A stretch of DNA of 64,000 nt from Lysobacter helvus. Lineage in GTDB: Bacteria > Pseudomonadota > Gammaproteobacteria > Xanthomonadales > Xanthomonadaceae. The DNA lies in assembly GCF_018406645.1 (NCBI RefSeq), contig NZ_AP024546.1, positions 372,001-436,000 of the forward strand. Reading direction: 5' to 3'. How positions within the stretch are numbered: position 1 is the stretch's first letter; each line of letters opens with the position of its first letter. The notes beneath the pieces were generated by a model, which saw only the letters and a list, made by a program, of their open reading frames with translations, was not told where the DNA came from and did not search any database. The position numbers and the translations under genes were made by a program. Below are positions 42,473-50,315 of the stretch, in pieces.

Positions 42473-43833
42473 AACGCATCGCCTGGTATTCCCTGGCCTG
42501 GTCGTGCCTGCTGCCCGTCCTCGCCTGCGCCGCAACGCGCGACGACTACGTGCGGCAGTGGCCCGTCTCCGCGCCGGGCGATGGCGGCGCGTATCGCGTG
42601 GTGCTGGATCGCGCGGTGTATCGCACGATCGCAACGCCATCCTTGCGCGACGTGACCGTGGTCGATGCGGACGGGCAACCGGTGGCGGCCGATGTGTTCG
42701 GCCCCGATGCGCCGCTCGCCGAACCGCCGCGGCGCATCGATGTGCCGTGGTTCGCGTTGCAGCCGCGCAAGGGAGAAGGCGCGGCGTCGCTGGCCTTGAT
42801 CGCCGAACGCGATACGTCCGGCCGCATCCTGTCGCTGCATGCGCAGACGGGCGTGGCGCAGGACGAAGGCGGCGCGCGCGCGTTCCTGTTCGACCTGAGC
42901 CAGGCACCGCCGGGCGTGGATGCGCTCGAACTCGATTGGCCGCAGGGCGCGGCGATCGATGCCGCGTATCGCGTCGAAGCGAGCGACGACCTGGAGGACT
43001 GGCGCACGATTTCCCCGCGCGTGCAGTTGCTCGCGCTGCAACAAGGCAGTCGCCGTCTGGAAAAACACACGATCGAGTTGCGCGAAGCGAGCCGCTACCT
43101 GCGCCTGGTGCCGCTCGACGATGCGCCCGCGCTGCCGTTGCAGCACGCGAAGGCCCGCCTGTCCTCGCAAGCCGTCGACACGCCGCTGCAGTGGGAAATG
43201 CTGCAGGGCCGCATGGTGCGCGAGAACGACGCGACGACGTTCGTCTACACGCTCGACGGCCGCTTCCCGATCGAACGCGCGGACGTGCAGGGCGTGGGCA
43301 ACGTGGCGGTGGAATGGCGACTGGAAAGCCGCGACGACGACGGCGCGTGGCGCTGGCGCGCGGGCCCGTGGGTCGCGTATCGCGTGGGCACCGCGGGCCG
43401 CACGAGTGCGTCGCCGCCGACGTCGGTGCTCGATGCGCCCGTGCGCGACCGGCAGTGGCGCCTCACCGCGACGAGCGGCGCGCCGGCGCACGCGCCGGCA
43501 TTGCGGCTGGGCTACCGACCGGAAGTCATCGTGTTCCTCGCGCAGGGACGTGCACCGTATGCGCTCGTTGCCGGCAGCGCGGTGGCCGCGCGCACCGATG
43601 CGCCGTTGCCGCGCTTGCTGCAAGCCTTGCGCGCCGAACGTGGCGACGGCTGGCATCCGGCGGATGCGACGCTCGGTGCGCCGGTGGAACTCGCCGGCGC
43701 CAGCGCGCTGCAACGCCCGACGACGCCGCGCGACTGGAAGCAGTGGTTGCTGTGGGCGTTGCTGATCGGTGGCGCGGTGCTGGTCGCCGGGTTCGCGGTC
43801 AGCCTGCTGCGCAAGCCGCCCGAGGCGCGCTGA
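42469..43833 (+). CDS. DUF3999 exported membrane-anchored protein
   Basis: A 454-residue protein with a signal peptide (cleavage near ACAAT, residue 22), a long beta-rich periplasmic region, and a single C-terminal membrane anchor (WLLWALLIGGAVLVAGFAV, about 428-447) ending in a basic tail. The DYVRQWPVSAP opening, the YRVEASDDLEDW repeat and the LGYRPEVIVFLAQG block belong to DUF3999. Its start overlaps the DUF2339 stop as ATGA, and the two families are commonly found together. It is probably the periplasmic partner of the DUF2339 protein. Function unknown. Confidence 0.88.
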   Translation: MKRIAWYSLAWSCLLPVLACAATRDDYVRQWPVSAPGDGGAYRVVLDRAVYRTIATPSLRDVTVVDADGQPVAADVFGPDAPLAEPPRRIDVPWFALQPRKGEGAASLALIAERDTSGRILSLHAQTGVAQDEGGARAFLFDLSQAPPGVDALELDWPQGAAIDAAYRVEASDDLEDWRTISPRVQLLALQQGSRRLEKHTIELREASRYLRLVPLDDAPALPLQHAKARLSSQAVDTPLQWEMLQGRMVRENDATTFVYTLDGRFPIERADVQGVGNVAVEWRLESRDDDGAWRWRAGPWVAYRVGTAGRTSASPPTSVLDAPVRDRQWRLTATSGAPAHAPALRLGYRPEVIVFLAQGRAPYALVAGSAVAARTDAPLPRLLQALRAERGDGWHPADATLGAPVELAGASALQRPTTPRDWKQWLLWALLIGGAVLVAGFAVSLLRKPPEAR

Positions 43834-44727
43834 TCACTTCGCGCGCTGGCTGAAGGCCACGCTGCCGACGATGAGCAGGCCGGCGACGACCATCGTCCCG
43901 GTCACCGCTTCGCCGAGCAGCATCCACGCCCACGCCACGCCGAACAGCGGCACGAGGTACGTCACCGTCGACGCACGGCCCGCGCCGACGCGCGCGATCA
44001 GCCGGTAATACATGACGAACGCGATGCCGGTGCACAACACGCCGAGCATCCCGGTGGCGAGCCAGGCCTGCATCGGAATCGCATGCGACGGCCACTGCGC
44101 GATCGCGAACGGCAGCAGCAGCAACGTCGAGGTGCCGAGCGTCGCCGCAGCGACCGCCGCCGGGGGCAAGCCGGTGAGATGGCGACGCACGAGATTCAAC
44201 CCGATGCCGTAGAGGAACGCCGCACTCGCACCGGCGGCGACGGCCCAGCCGACGCTCGCACCCGCGGTCTTGCCGCTGGCGAGCACGATCACGCCCGCGA
44301 AGCCCACGACCAGCGCGATCGATCGCCGCAGGCTGATGCGTTCGCCGAAGAACAGGAACCCGACCAGCGCGGTGAACAACACCGTCATCGAATTGCAGAT
44401 CGCGCCGATGCCCGCCGGCGCACGCTGCGCGGCCCAGGCGAACAGCACGAACGGCACCGCCGAATTGATCGCGCCGATCAGCGCGAGCTTCGGCCACAGT
44501 TTCAGCGGGAACTGCGCGCGATGCCGGAACAGGAACGGCAGCAGCACCGCGCAGCCGAGCGCGAGGCGCACATCGACCAGCGGCGCGGCGCCGAACACCG
44601 GCGCGGCCATGCGCATGAAGAGGAAAGAGGCGCCCCAGATGGCACCGAGCACCACGATCTCGACGGGCGTGACCCAGCTTCGGGCCCCGCTCGCGACGGG
44701 GAGGGGAGACGCGGCAACGGTGTTCAT
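43834..44727 (-). CDS. EamA family (DMT superfamily) transporter, copy 1
   Basis: A 297-residue inner-membrane exporter with ten membrane segments in two EamA repeats. The first runs from VEIVVLGAIWGASFLFMRMA, the second from VGWAVAAGASAAFLYGIGLN, and it closes with VPLFGVAWAWMLLGEAVTGTMVVAG. Relatives export amino acids or metabolites. The ATG at 44727 gives MNTVAASPLPVASG. It is divergent by 111 bp from a LysR regulator that probably controls it, and it ends directly against the DUF3999 stop. Confidence 0.9.
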   Translation of the reverse strand: MNTVAASPLPVASGARSWVTPVEIVVLGAIWGASFLFMRMAAPVFGAAPLVDVRLALGCAVLLPFLFRHRAQFPLKLWPKLALIGAINSAVPFVLFAWAAQRAPAGIGAICNSMTVLFTALVGFLFFGERISLRRSIALVVGFAGVIVLASGKTAGASVGWAVAAGASAAFLYGIGLNLVRRHLTGLPPAAVAAATLGTSTLLLLPFAIAQWPSHAIPMQAWLATGMLGVLCTGIAFVMYYRLIARVGAGRASTVTYLVPLFGVAWAWMLLGEAVTGTMVVAGLLIVGSVAFSQRAK

Positions 44728-44743
44728 CCGGGGCAGCCTGTAA

Positions 44744-44759
44744 TCCGACGCGTGTCGGA
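44744..44759. promoter_or_regulatory. Inverted repeat between the EamA and LysR genes, candidate LysR-type site
   Basis: TCCGAC (44744-44749) and GTCGGA (44754-44759) form a perfect 6-bp dyad with a 4-nt centre, 16 nt upstream of the EamA start and 79 nt upstream of the LysR start. Confidence 0.4.
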
Positions 44760-44838
44760 GGTGCCATTGTCCGGGACGCGCAGAGCGTGACAAGCGCATA
44801 CTTTCCGGGTCAGCCACAAGCCAGATTTGAGGCTCGCC

Positions 44839-45723
44839 ATGGTCCTTCGCCCCGATTGGCTCCCGGCCCTCTCCGCCTTCGAGTCGGCGGCCCGGCACCA
44901 GAACTTCGCGCACGCCGCCGAGGAACTGAACCTCACCGCCAGCGCCGTGAGCCACCACGTGCGCAAGCTGGAGTCGCGCCTGGGCGTGGCCCTGTTCCAG
45001 CGCCACGCGCGCGGGGTCACGCTGACCAGCGAAGGCCGGCGCCTCGCCGATGCGTCCGGCAGCGCGCTCGCCGACATGGAAGGCGTGCTGCACACGCTGG
45101 GCGGCGAACGCGACGACACGCACCGCGTGCGCATCACCACGCTGCATTCGCTGGCCTACACGTGGCTGATCCCGCGGCTGCATGCCTTCACCGATGCGCA
45201 TCCGGAGATCCGCCTGTCCTTCGACACCGAGACCGCGCTGGCGCGCTTCGATGAAGGCGGGCCGGACCTCGGCATCCGCCACGGGCCCGGGCACTGGCCG
45301 GGGCTGACGGGCCACGCGTTGATGGACGAAACCTTGTTCCCGGTGGCCTCGCCACGCATGCCCGGTTTCGACGCGATCCGCACGCCGGCCGACATCGCGC
45401 GCGTGCCGCTGATCCTGGATCACGCGCGACAAGGCTGGCTCGATTGGTTCCGTGCCGCCGACGTGCATAACGTTCGGCTGGACGAGCGCCACAGCTTCAG
45501 CGATACGACCGATGCGTTGAATGCGGCGGTGTTCGGGATCGGCGCGGCGCTGGCGCGCGAACGCGTGGTCGTGCCGTATCTCGCGGATGGCCGGTTGGTG
45601 CCGTTGCCGGGGCCACGATTGCCCGCGCGCTGGGGCTACCACGTGGTCTATCCGGCGCATCGCCGGTTGCGGCCCGCGGCGCAGGCCTTCGTCGACTGGG
45701 TGTTGTCGGTCAGCGCCGCCTAG
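44839..45723 (+). CDS. LysR family transcriptional regulator, GcvA-like
   Basis: A 294-residue regulator. The N-terminal winged helix-turn-helix (LPALSAFESAARHQNFAHAA, then NLTASAVSHHVRKLESRLG) has the GcvA-group style. The effector domain begins near residue 92 (RVRITTLHSLAYTWLIPRL). It binds a small-molecule co-inducer and most likely regulates the divergent EamA gene. The ATG at 44839 is chosen over a TTG at 44827 because it gives the normal spacing to the first helix. Its end overlaps the convergent tfoX-like gene by 14 nt. Confidence 0.93.
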   Translation: MVLRPDWLPALSAFESAARHQNFAHAAEELNLTASAVSHHVRKLESRLGVALFQRHARGVTLTSEGRRLADASGSALADMEGVLHTLGGERDDTHRVRITTLHSLAYTWLIPRLHAFTDAHPEIRLSFDTETALARFDEGGPDLGIRHGPGHWPGLTGHALMDETLFPVASPRMPGFDAIRTPADIARVPLILDHARQGWLDWFRAADVHNVRLDERHSFSDTTDALNAAVFGIGAALARERVVVPYLADGRLVPLPGPRLPARWGYHVVYPAHRRLRPAAQAFVDWVLSVSAA

Positions 45724-46078
45724 CCGCGTCGCTCCGCCGCTTGCGCACCCGCCCGACGGGTTTCCGCAACGCGGCCTCGTGAGCCCGGCGGGCCCAGGGG
45801 AGGAATGCCTCGGACGAATCCATCGCTTCCTCCGGCACCGACCAGTACGACATCGCCACCGACTTCCCGCTGGATTCGTAGACGAAGGGCGCGCAGCCGG
45901 CCGCTTCGAAGGCGTCGCGCGTGGCGTCGTCCGTCTTCAGGTACACCGCCTCGTCGATCACGATCCCCACGATGCGGCCGTCGAAGTAGACGCCGTGCCC
46001 GCCGAACATGGCGCGCGTGGTGATGGGCCCGAGGTCGGAGAACAGTTCGCGCAGGTATTCGAGGAAGTCGTGGCTCAT
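45710..46078 (-). CDS. TfoX N-terminal domain protein
   Basis: A 122-residue protein consisting of the TfoX N-terminal domain alone. Visible are FLEYLRELFSDLGPITTRAMFGGHGVYFDGRIVGI and DAAYLKTDD-like DEAVYLKTDD. YVMSYW-type AMSYWSVPEEAMDS completes the fold. The C-terminal tail is basic (RVRKRRSDAARRR). Full TfoX/Sxy regulates competence in Gammaproteobacteria, but single-domain members are not characterised. A TATTAT hexamer 30 nt upstream is a good -10. It overlaps the LysR gene end by 14 nt. Confidence 0.85.
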   Translation of the reverse strand: MSHDFLEYLRELFSDLGPITTRAMFGGHGVYFDGRIVGIVIDEAVYLKTDDATRDAFEAAGCAPFVYESSGKSVAMSYWSVPEEAMDSSEAFLPWARRAHEAALRKPVGRVRKRRSDAARRR

Positions 46079-46107
46079 CCCGCGGTTCGTGCTGTCGGCC
46101 CGTGGCG

Positions 46108-46113
46108 ATAATA
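46108..46113 (-). promoter_or_regulatory. Candidate -10 box for the tfoX-like gene
   Basis: TATTAT on the minus strand, 30 nt before the ATG at 46078, in the 40-bp gap shared with the divergent EamA gene. Confidence 0.4.
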
Positions 46114-46118
46114 GCCGC

Positions 46119-47057
46119 ATGCCGAACCTGCCCACCGACCCCAAGGCCACCCACCGCGCCTGGCTGCAGATCCACCTGTGCGTGTTCCTGTGGGGGTTCA
46201 CCGCGATCCTCGGGAAGATGATCTCCCTGCCCGCGTTGCCGCTGGTGTGGTGGCGCATGGTGTTCGTGGTCGGCGCGCTCGCGCTGATCCCGCGCGTGTG
46301 GCGCGGGCTGCGCGCGATGCCGCTGCAGTTGATCGGCAAGTACGCGGGCATCGGCGTGCTGGTCGCGCTGCACTGGCTCACGTTCTATGGCGCGATCAAG
46401 TTGTCGAATGCGTCGGTGGGGGCGACGTGCATCGCGCTCGGTACCGTGTTCGTCGCGCTGCTCGAACCGGTGCTGGCGCACGCGCGTTTTTCGAAGCGCG
46501 ATGTGTTGCTCGGCGTCCTCGTGCTCCCGGGCGTCGCGCTGGTGGTGGGCGGCGTGCCCTCGGGCTACCGGCTCGGGATCCTGGTGGGCGCGATCTCAGC
46601 CCTGCTCGTCGCGATCTTCGGTTCGCTGAACAAGCGCTACGTGCACCACGGCGACCCGCTCACCGTCACCGCGATCGAACTGGGCGCCGGCACCGTCGCC
46701 CTCACCCTGCTGGCGCCGCTGATGCCGCACCTGCCCGGCATGGCGCAGGCCTTCCCCGGCGCGGTGTTCGTGGTGCCCGGTGCGCGCGACGCCGTCCTGC
46801 TGGTCGTGCTGGCGCTGGCCTGCACGCTGTTGCCGTTCGCCCTGTCGCTGGCGGCGCTGCGGCACATGAGCGCGTTCGCGCAGCAGCTGGCGGTCAACCT
46901 GGAGCCGGTGTACGCGATCGTGCTGGCGGCGCTGCTGTTCGGCGAGCAGCGCGAACTCACCCCGGCCTTCTACCTGGGCGTGGCGATCCTGCTGGGGGCG
47001 GTGTTCCTGCACCCGCTGCTGGCGCGGCCCCGGCCGCCGTCAATCGTGGCACCCTAG
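46119..47057 (+). CDS. EamA family (DMT superfamily) transporter, copy 2
   Basis: A 312-residue inner-membrane protein with ten membrane segments in two repeats. It starts LQIHLCVFLWGFTAILGKMI and ends AFAQQLAVNLEPVYAIVLAALLFGEQRELTPAFYLG. The sequence is quite different from the EamA protein at 43.8-44.7 kb, so this is not a recent duplicate. The substrate is unknown. The ATG at 46119 is used; upstream in-frame codons overlap the tfoX-like gene. The ExeA-type gene begins 25 nt after its stop. Confidence 0.9.
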   Translation: MPNLPTDPKATHRAWLQIHLCVFLWGFTAILGKMISLPALPLVWWRMVFVVGALALIPRVWRGLRAMPLQLIGKYAGIGVLVALHWLTFYGAIKLSNASVGATCIALGTVFVALLEPVLAHARFSKRDVLLGVLVLPGVALVVGGVPSGYRLGILVGAISALLVAIFGSLNKRYVHHGDPLTVTAIELGAGTVALTLLAPLMPHLPGMAQAFPGAVFVVPGARDAVLLVVLALACTLLPFALSLAALRHMSAFAQQLAVNLEPVYAIVLAALLFGEQRELTPAFYLGVAILLGAVFLHPLLARPRPPSIVAP

Positions 47058-47082
47058 CCGCCACCGTCTTTCGGGTTTGCGC

Positions 47083-48699
47083 ATGTACCTGGAACATTGG
47101 GGCCTCAAGGAACCGCCGTTCTCGATCACGCCGGATCCGCGCTTCGTGTTCCTCAGCGAGCGCCACCGCGACGCGCTCGCGCACCTGCTGTTCGGCGTGG
47201 GCCAGGGCGGCGGCGGTGGCTTCGTGCAGCTCACCGGCGAGGTGGGCACCGGCAAGACCACGCTGTGCCGCCTGTTGCTGGAACAACTCCCGGAGAACAC
47301 CCGGGTCGCGCTGGTGCTCAACCCGCGCCTGACCGCGATCGAACTGCTCGAAACCCTGTGCGAGGAACTGCACCTCGACATCGGCCGGACGCACGGCAGC
47401 ACCAAGGCGCTGGTCGACACGCTCAACACCTACCTGCTCGATGCGTACGCCAAGGGCCTGCACGTCGTGCTGATCATCGACGAAGCGCAGAACCTCTCCG
47501 TCGATGCACTGGAACAGGTGCGCCTGCTCACCAACCTTGAAACCGATACGCAGAAGCTGCTGCAGATCATCCTGCTCGGGCAGCCGGAACTGCGCGAGAT
47601 CCTCGCCCGCAGCGACATGCGCCAGCTCGCGCAACGCATCACCGCGCGTTACCACTTGATGCCGCTCGATGCGAACGAAACGGGCGCGTACCTGCGCCAT
47701 CGCTTCCGCGTCGCGGGCGGCTTGCATTCGCCGTTTTCCGCGAGCGCGGTGCAGCGCGTGCACAAGCATTCGGGCGGCGTGCCGCGCTTGATCAACGTGA
47801 TCGCCGAACGCGCGTTGCTCGGCGGTTATGCGCACGATGCGACGAAGATCGAAGCATCGGACATCGACCGCGCGGCGCGTGAAGCGCTGGCGCCCGCGCG
47901 TCGCGAAACGCCGGCGTGGAAGTGGGCGATCGCGGCGGGCGCGGTGCTGGCGTCGATCCTCGCGTGGATGTGGTGGCCGCGTGCGACGCCGTCGTCGACG
48001 ATGCCGGCGCAACCCTCCGTCGCACAGGCGGCCACGCGTTCGTCGGTGGCGGCGCTGAAGCCGGTGAAACCCGTGAAGCCGGTGATCCCGTTCGTCGCGG
48101 CGGCGGCGTTGCCTGCGCGCCTCGAAGGCGTCGACGCGTCGGGCTTGCCCGCGTGGTCTGCGTTGCTGCACGAATGGAAATCCGGCGCGGACCCGAGCGT
48201 CGCGTCCACGTGCCCGCCGGCGATCGAAGCGGGCCTGTATTGCCTGCGCGCTCGCAACGGCACGCTCGACAAGGTGTTCGCGCAGGGGCGGCCCGTGTTG
48301 CTGCACCTGCGCGCGAAGGACGGTGCGTCGACGTGGGCGTTGCTGCTCGGCGCCGATGCGGTGCGTGCGCGCGTGCAGATCGATACGCAGACGTTCGATG
48401 TCGATCGCCTCGCGCTGGTGCGCGCATGGAATGGCGAATCCATCGCGTTGTGGCGCGGGCCCGACGCGTTGACCGAATCCTTGACGCCCGATGGCCGCGG
48501 CCCCGCCGTCGATTGGGTGCACGCGCATCTCGACCCTGCATACACCGGCCCCGCCGTGCTCGACAGCGCGATGCGCAGCGCAGTACGCGAGTTCCAGGCC
48601 TCGCGCGGCTTGACGAGCGACGGCGTGATTGGTCCCGCAACCTTGATGGCATTGGCCGCGCGCGACGCGGGCCCGCGTCTTCGCACGCAGCTGGACTGA
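47083..48699 (+). CDS. exeA: ExeA/GspA-type AAA ATPase with peptidoglycan-binding domain
   Basis: A 538-residue inner-membrane protein. The cytoplasmic AAA+ ATPase has Walker A GEVGTGKTT at 52-60 and Walker B VLIIDEAQ at 129-136. One membrane segment follows at about 279-298. A periplasmic region then resembles a degenerate C39-like peptidase domain (about 340-460), and a PG_binding_1 domain follows at about 480-530 (VREFQASRGLTSDGVIGPATL). In Aeromonas, ExeA with ExeB remodels peptidoglycan so that the type II secretion secretin can assemble. The ATG at 47083 begins MYLEHWGLKEPPFSITPDPR. gspB follows 10 nt downstream. Confidence 0.93.
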   Translation: MYLEHWGLKEPPFSITPDPRFVFLSERHRDALAHLLFGVGQGGGGGFVQLTGEVGTGKTTLCRLLLEQLPENTRVALVLNPRLTAIELLETLCEELHLDIGRTHGSTKALVDTLNTYLLDAYAKGLHVVLIIDEAQNLSVDALEQVRLLTNLETDTQKLLQIILLGQPELREILARSDMRQLAQRITARYHLMPLDANETGAYLRHRFRVAGGLHSPFSASAVQRVHKHSGGVPRLINVIAERALLGGYAHDATKIEASDIDRAAREALAPARRETPAWKWAIAAGAVLASILAWMWWPRATPSSTMPAQPSVAQAATRSSVAALKPVKPVKPVIPFVAAAALPARLEGVDASGLPAWSALLHEWKSGADPSVASTCPPAIEAGLYCLRARNGTLDKVFAQGRPVLLHLRAKDGASTWALLLGADAVRARVQIDTQTFDVDRLALVRAWNGESIALWRGPDALTESLTPDGRGPAVDWVHAHLDPAYTGPAVLDSAMRSAVREFQASRGLTSDGVIGPATLMALAARDAGPRLRTQLD

Positions 48700-48709
48700 G
48701 GACGAACGC

Positions 48710-49393
48710 ATGTCGCTGATCCTCGAAGCCCTGCGCAAATCGGAAGCCGAGCGTCGCCGCGCGCAGGTGCCGGACCTGCTGGCGGAACCGCAGCCGGCGG
48801 CGCCCGTCGCGCGACGGGCTGCGCCGCGCTGGCCGTTGTGGATCGCAGCGGCGCTCGTCGCATTGGTCCCGATCCTGGTGATGCTGCGCAACGAACCCGC
48901 CCAACCCGTCGATGGCCTCGGGACCAAGGCGTCCGTGCCCGTGCAGGATGTCGCGATATCGAGCGATGTGGCCGCGATCGATCGCCCTGCCCCGCGCCCC
49001 GCGCCTGCGATCAAGCGCCCGCTCGTGATCGCACCGCCCGCACCCGCCGCGCCGACGACGCACACCGCCGCACCCACGGTCGCCGCGGTCGCAACGCCGC
49101 CACCGCCGCCACCGCGCGCATTGCCCGCACCGCCCACGCCCGCCCCGTCGCCCGTCGTGCAGGACAATTACGAACGCGTCACCGACCTCGGCCCCGACGA
49201 ACGCAAGGCGCTGCCGCCGCTGAAATTCAGCATGCACATGTGGAACGACGTCCCCGCGCAGCGCTTCGTCATCATCGACGGCACGCGCCTGGTCGTCGGC
49301 GACCATCTCGGCCCGCTGGTGGTCGCCGACATCCTGTCCGATGGCGTGCTGCTCGACTGGAACGGGCGTGCGTTGAAGTTGCCGTTGCGGTGA
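48710..49393 (+). CDS. gspB: GspB-like type II secretion assembly protein
   Basis: A 227-residue bitopic protein. It begins MSLILEALRKSEAERRRAQ, the hallmark cytoplasmic start of the GspB family. One membrane segment lies at about 42-60, then a long proline/alanine-rich periplasmic linker (65-150), then the folded GspB domain at about 168-227 (LKFSMHMWNDVPAQRFVIIDGTRLVVGDHL). It partners ExeA to place the secretin. It lies 10 nt after the ExeA gene and overlaps the next lipoprotein gene by GTGA. Confidence 0.93.
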   Translation: MSLILEALRKSEAERRRAQVPDLLAEPQPAAPVARRAAPRWPLWIAAALVALVPILVMLRNEPAQPVDGLGTKASVPVQDVAISSDVAAIDRPAPRPAPAIKRPLVIAPPAPAAPTTHTAAPTVAAVATPPPPPPRALPAPPTPAPSPVVQDNYERVTDLGPDERKALPPLKFSMHMWNDVPAQRFVIIDGTRLVVGDHLGPLVVADILSDGVLLDWNGRALKLPLR

Positions 49394-49722
49394 GTCCACG
49401 ACCGCCATCGTCGAGCGTCGCCGCGCTGCTGCTGGCGGGCTTGTCGATTGCGGGCTGCACGCCAACCGCCCAACACGTGGATGCTTCAGCCACGTTGATC
49501 GGCGAGCGCCAGGCACTCGAGATCAGTCGCAACGTTGCGCAGGCGCAAGGCTACGACCTTGCGCGATACCAGCTGGACACGTTCGGTGACCGGGGCGGTG
49601 GCAGCGACAAGGAATGGCTGTTCGTCTATGTGTGCAAACCGGTGCCGTCGCCGCCGGGGTGCAGTTTCATGGTCGTAGTCGATAGAACATCCGGCAAGGC
49701 CACCATTCACCCTGGCCAGTAG
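49390..49722 (+). CDS. Small lipoprotein coupled to gspB
   Basis: A 110-residue predicted lipoprotein starting at a GTG (49390) that overlaps the gspB stop as GTGA. The signal peptide is short and ends in LSIAGC (C20). The mature part has a helix (ERQALEISRNVAQAQGYDLARYQ) and a small beta region with a CxxxPxxxxC pair (VCKPVPSPPGC) and VVVDRTSGKATIHPGQ. I do not recognise the family. Translational coupling suggests a part in the same secretion-assembly module, but that is inference. Confidence 0.75.
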   Translation: MSPRPPSSSVAALLLAGLSIAGCTPTAQHVDASATLIGERQALEISRNVAQAQGYDLARYQLDTFGDRGGGSDKEWLFVYVCKPVPSPPGCSFMVVVDRTSGKATIHPGQ

Positions 49723-49767
49723 CGTCAGGATGCGATCGCATGGCCACCCTGCGTCTACCATTCGCCC

Positions 49768-49786
49768 CGGGCCCGCTTCGGGCCCG
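49768..49786 (+). other. GC hairpin upstream of the NTF2-like gene
   Basis: Two copies of the self-complementary CGGGCCCG (49768-49775, 49779-49786) separated by CTT form a strong stem-loop 21 nt before the ATG at 49808. It has no T-run, so it is probably not an efficient intrinsic terminator for the gspB operon. Confidence 0.5.
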
Positions 49787-49807
49787 CCCCTCATCGAATC
49801 GAGATCC

Positions 49808-50302
49808 ATGAAAGCCATCGCAAGCGCCTGCCTGCTGGTGTTGTTCGCCGCAGCACTTCCCGCCAAAGACGCGGACACCGACCATCCGGACATCCGCGCC
49901 GTCGTCGAATCGTTCCGCACGTCGATCCTCCAGCGGGACAAGCCGCGATTCCTCGCGCTGTTCGTGCAGGCGGAGGCGCCGTGGCAGAGCGTGCTGTCGG
50001 ACGTGAGCCTCGCGCAGGTAAAACGCGACCGGCCGGACGCCATGAAGGCCAAGTTCGCACCGTCCAACAATCCGACGCAGTTCATCGACGGCATCGTCGC
50101 CAGCAAGAACAGCAGCGAAGAAACCTTCGACAACGTCAGGATCGATACCGATGGCGACGTGGCCACGGTGGCGTTCGATTACAAGTTCCTGTCCAACGGC
50201 AAGACGACCAACTGGGGCAAGGAATGCTGGCTGCTGGTGCGCACCGACGCGGGTTGGAAAATCACGACGCTGGTGTATTCCGTCATCCTGCCCAAGCACT
50301 GA
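49808..50302 (+). CDS. Exported NTF2-like (SnoaL/DUF4440-type) protein
   Basis: A 164-residue protein with a Sec signal peptide (MKAIASACLLVLFAAALPAKD, cleavage near ALPA). The mature part has the cone-shaped NTF2-like layout: a helix at the start (HPDIRAVVESFRTSILQRDKPRFLALF), FIDGIVA, then strands DVATVAFDYKFLSNGKTTNWGKECWLLVRTDAGWKI. Such domains bind small molecules or act as scaffolds; no catalytic pair is evident. The DHFR-like gene follows after 13 nt, so the two may share a transcript. Confidence 0.8.
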   Translation: MKAIASACLLVLFAAALPAKDADTDHPDIRAVVESFRTSILQRDKPRFLALFVQAEAPWQSVLSDVSLAQVKRDRPDAMKAKFAPSNNPTQFIDGIVASKNSSEETFDNVRIDTDGDVATVAFDYKFLSNGKTTNWGKECWLLVRTDAGWKITTLVYSVILPKH

Positions 50303-50315
50303 TCGAGGAATTCCA

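Noticed and set aside
39539-42907. An 1122-codon frame antisense to the DUF2339 gene
   Set aside because: Its product is Arg/His/Gln-rich low complexity; the plus-strand membrane protein has family motifs.
43834-47057. The two EamA proteins as a recent duplication
   Set aside because: Their sequences differ throughout and they lie on opposite strands with unrelated neighbours.
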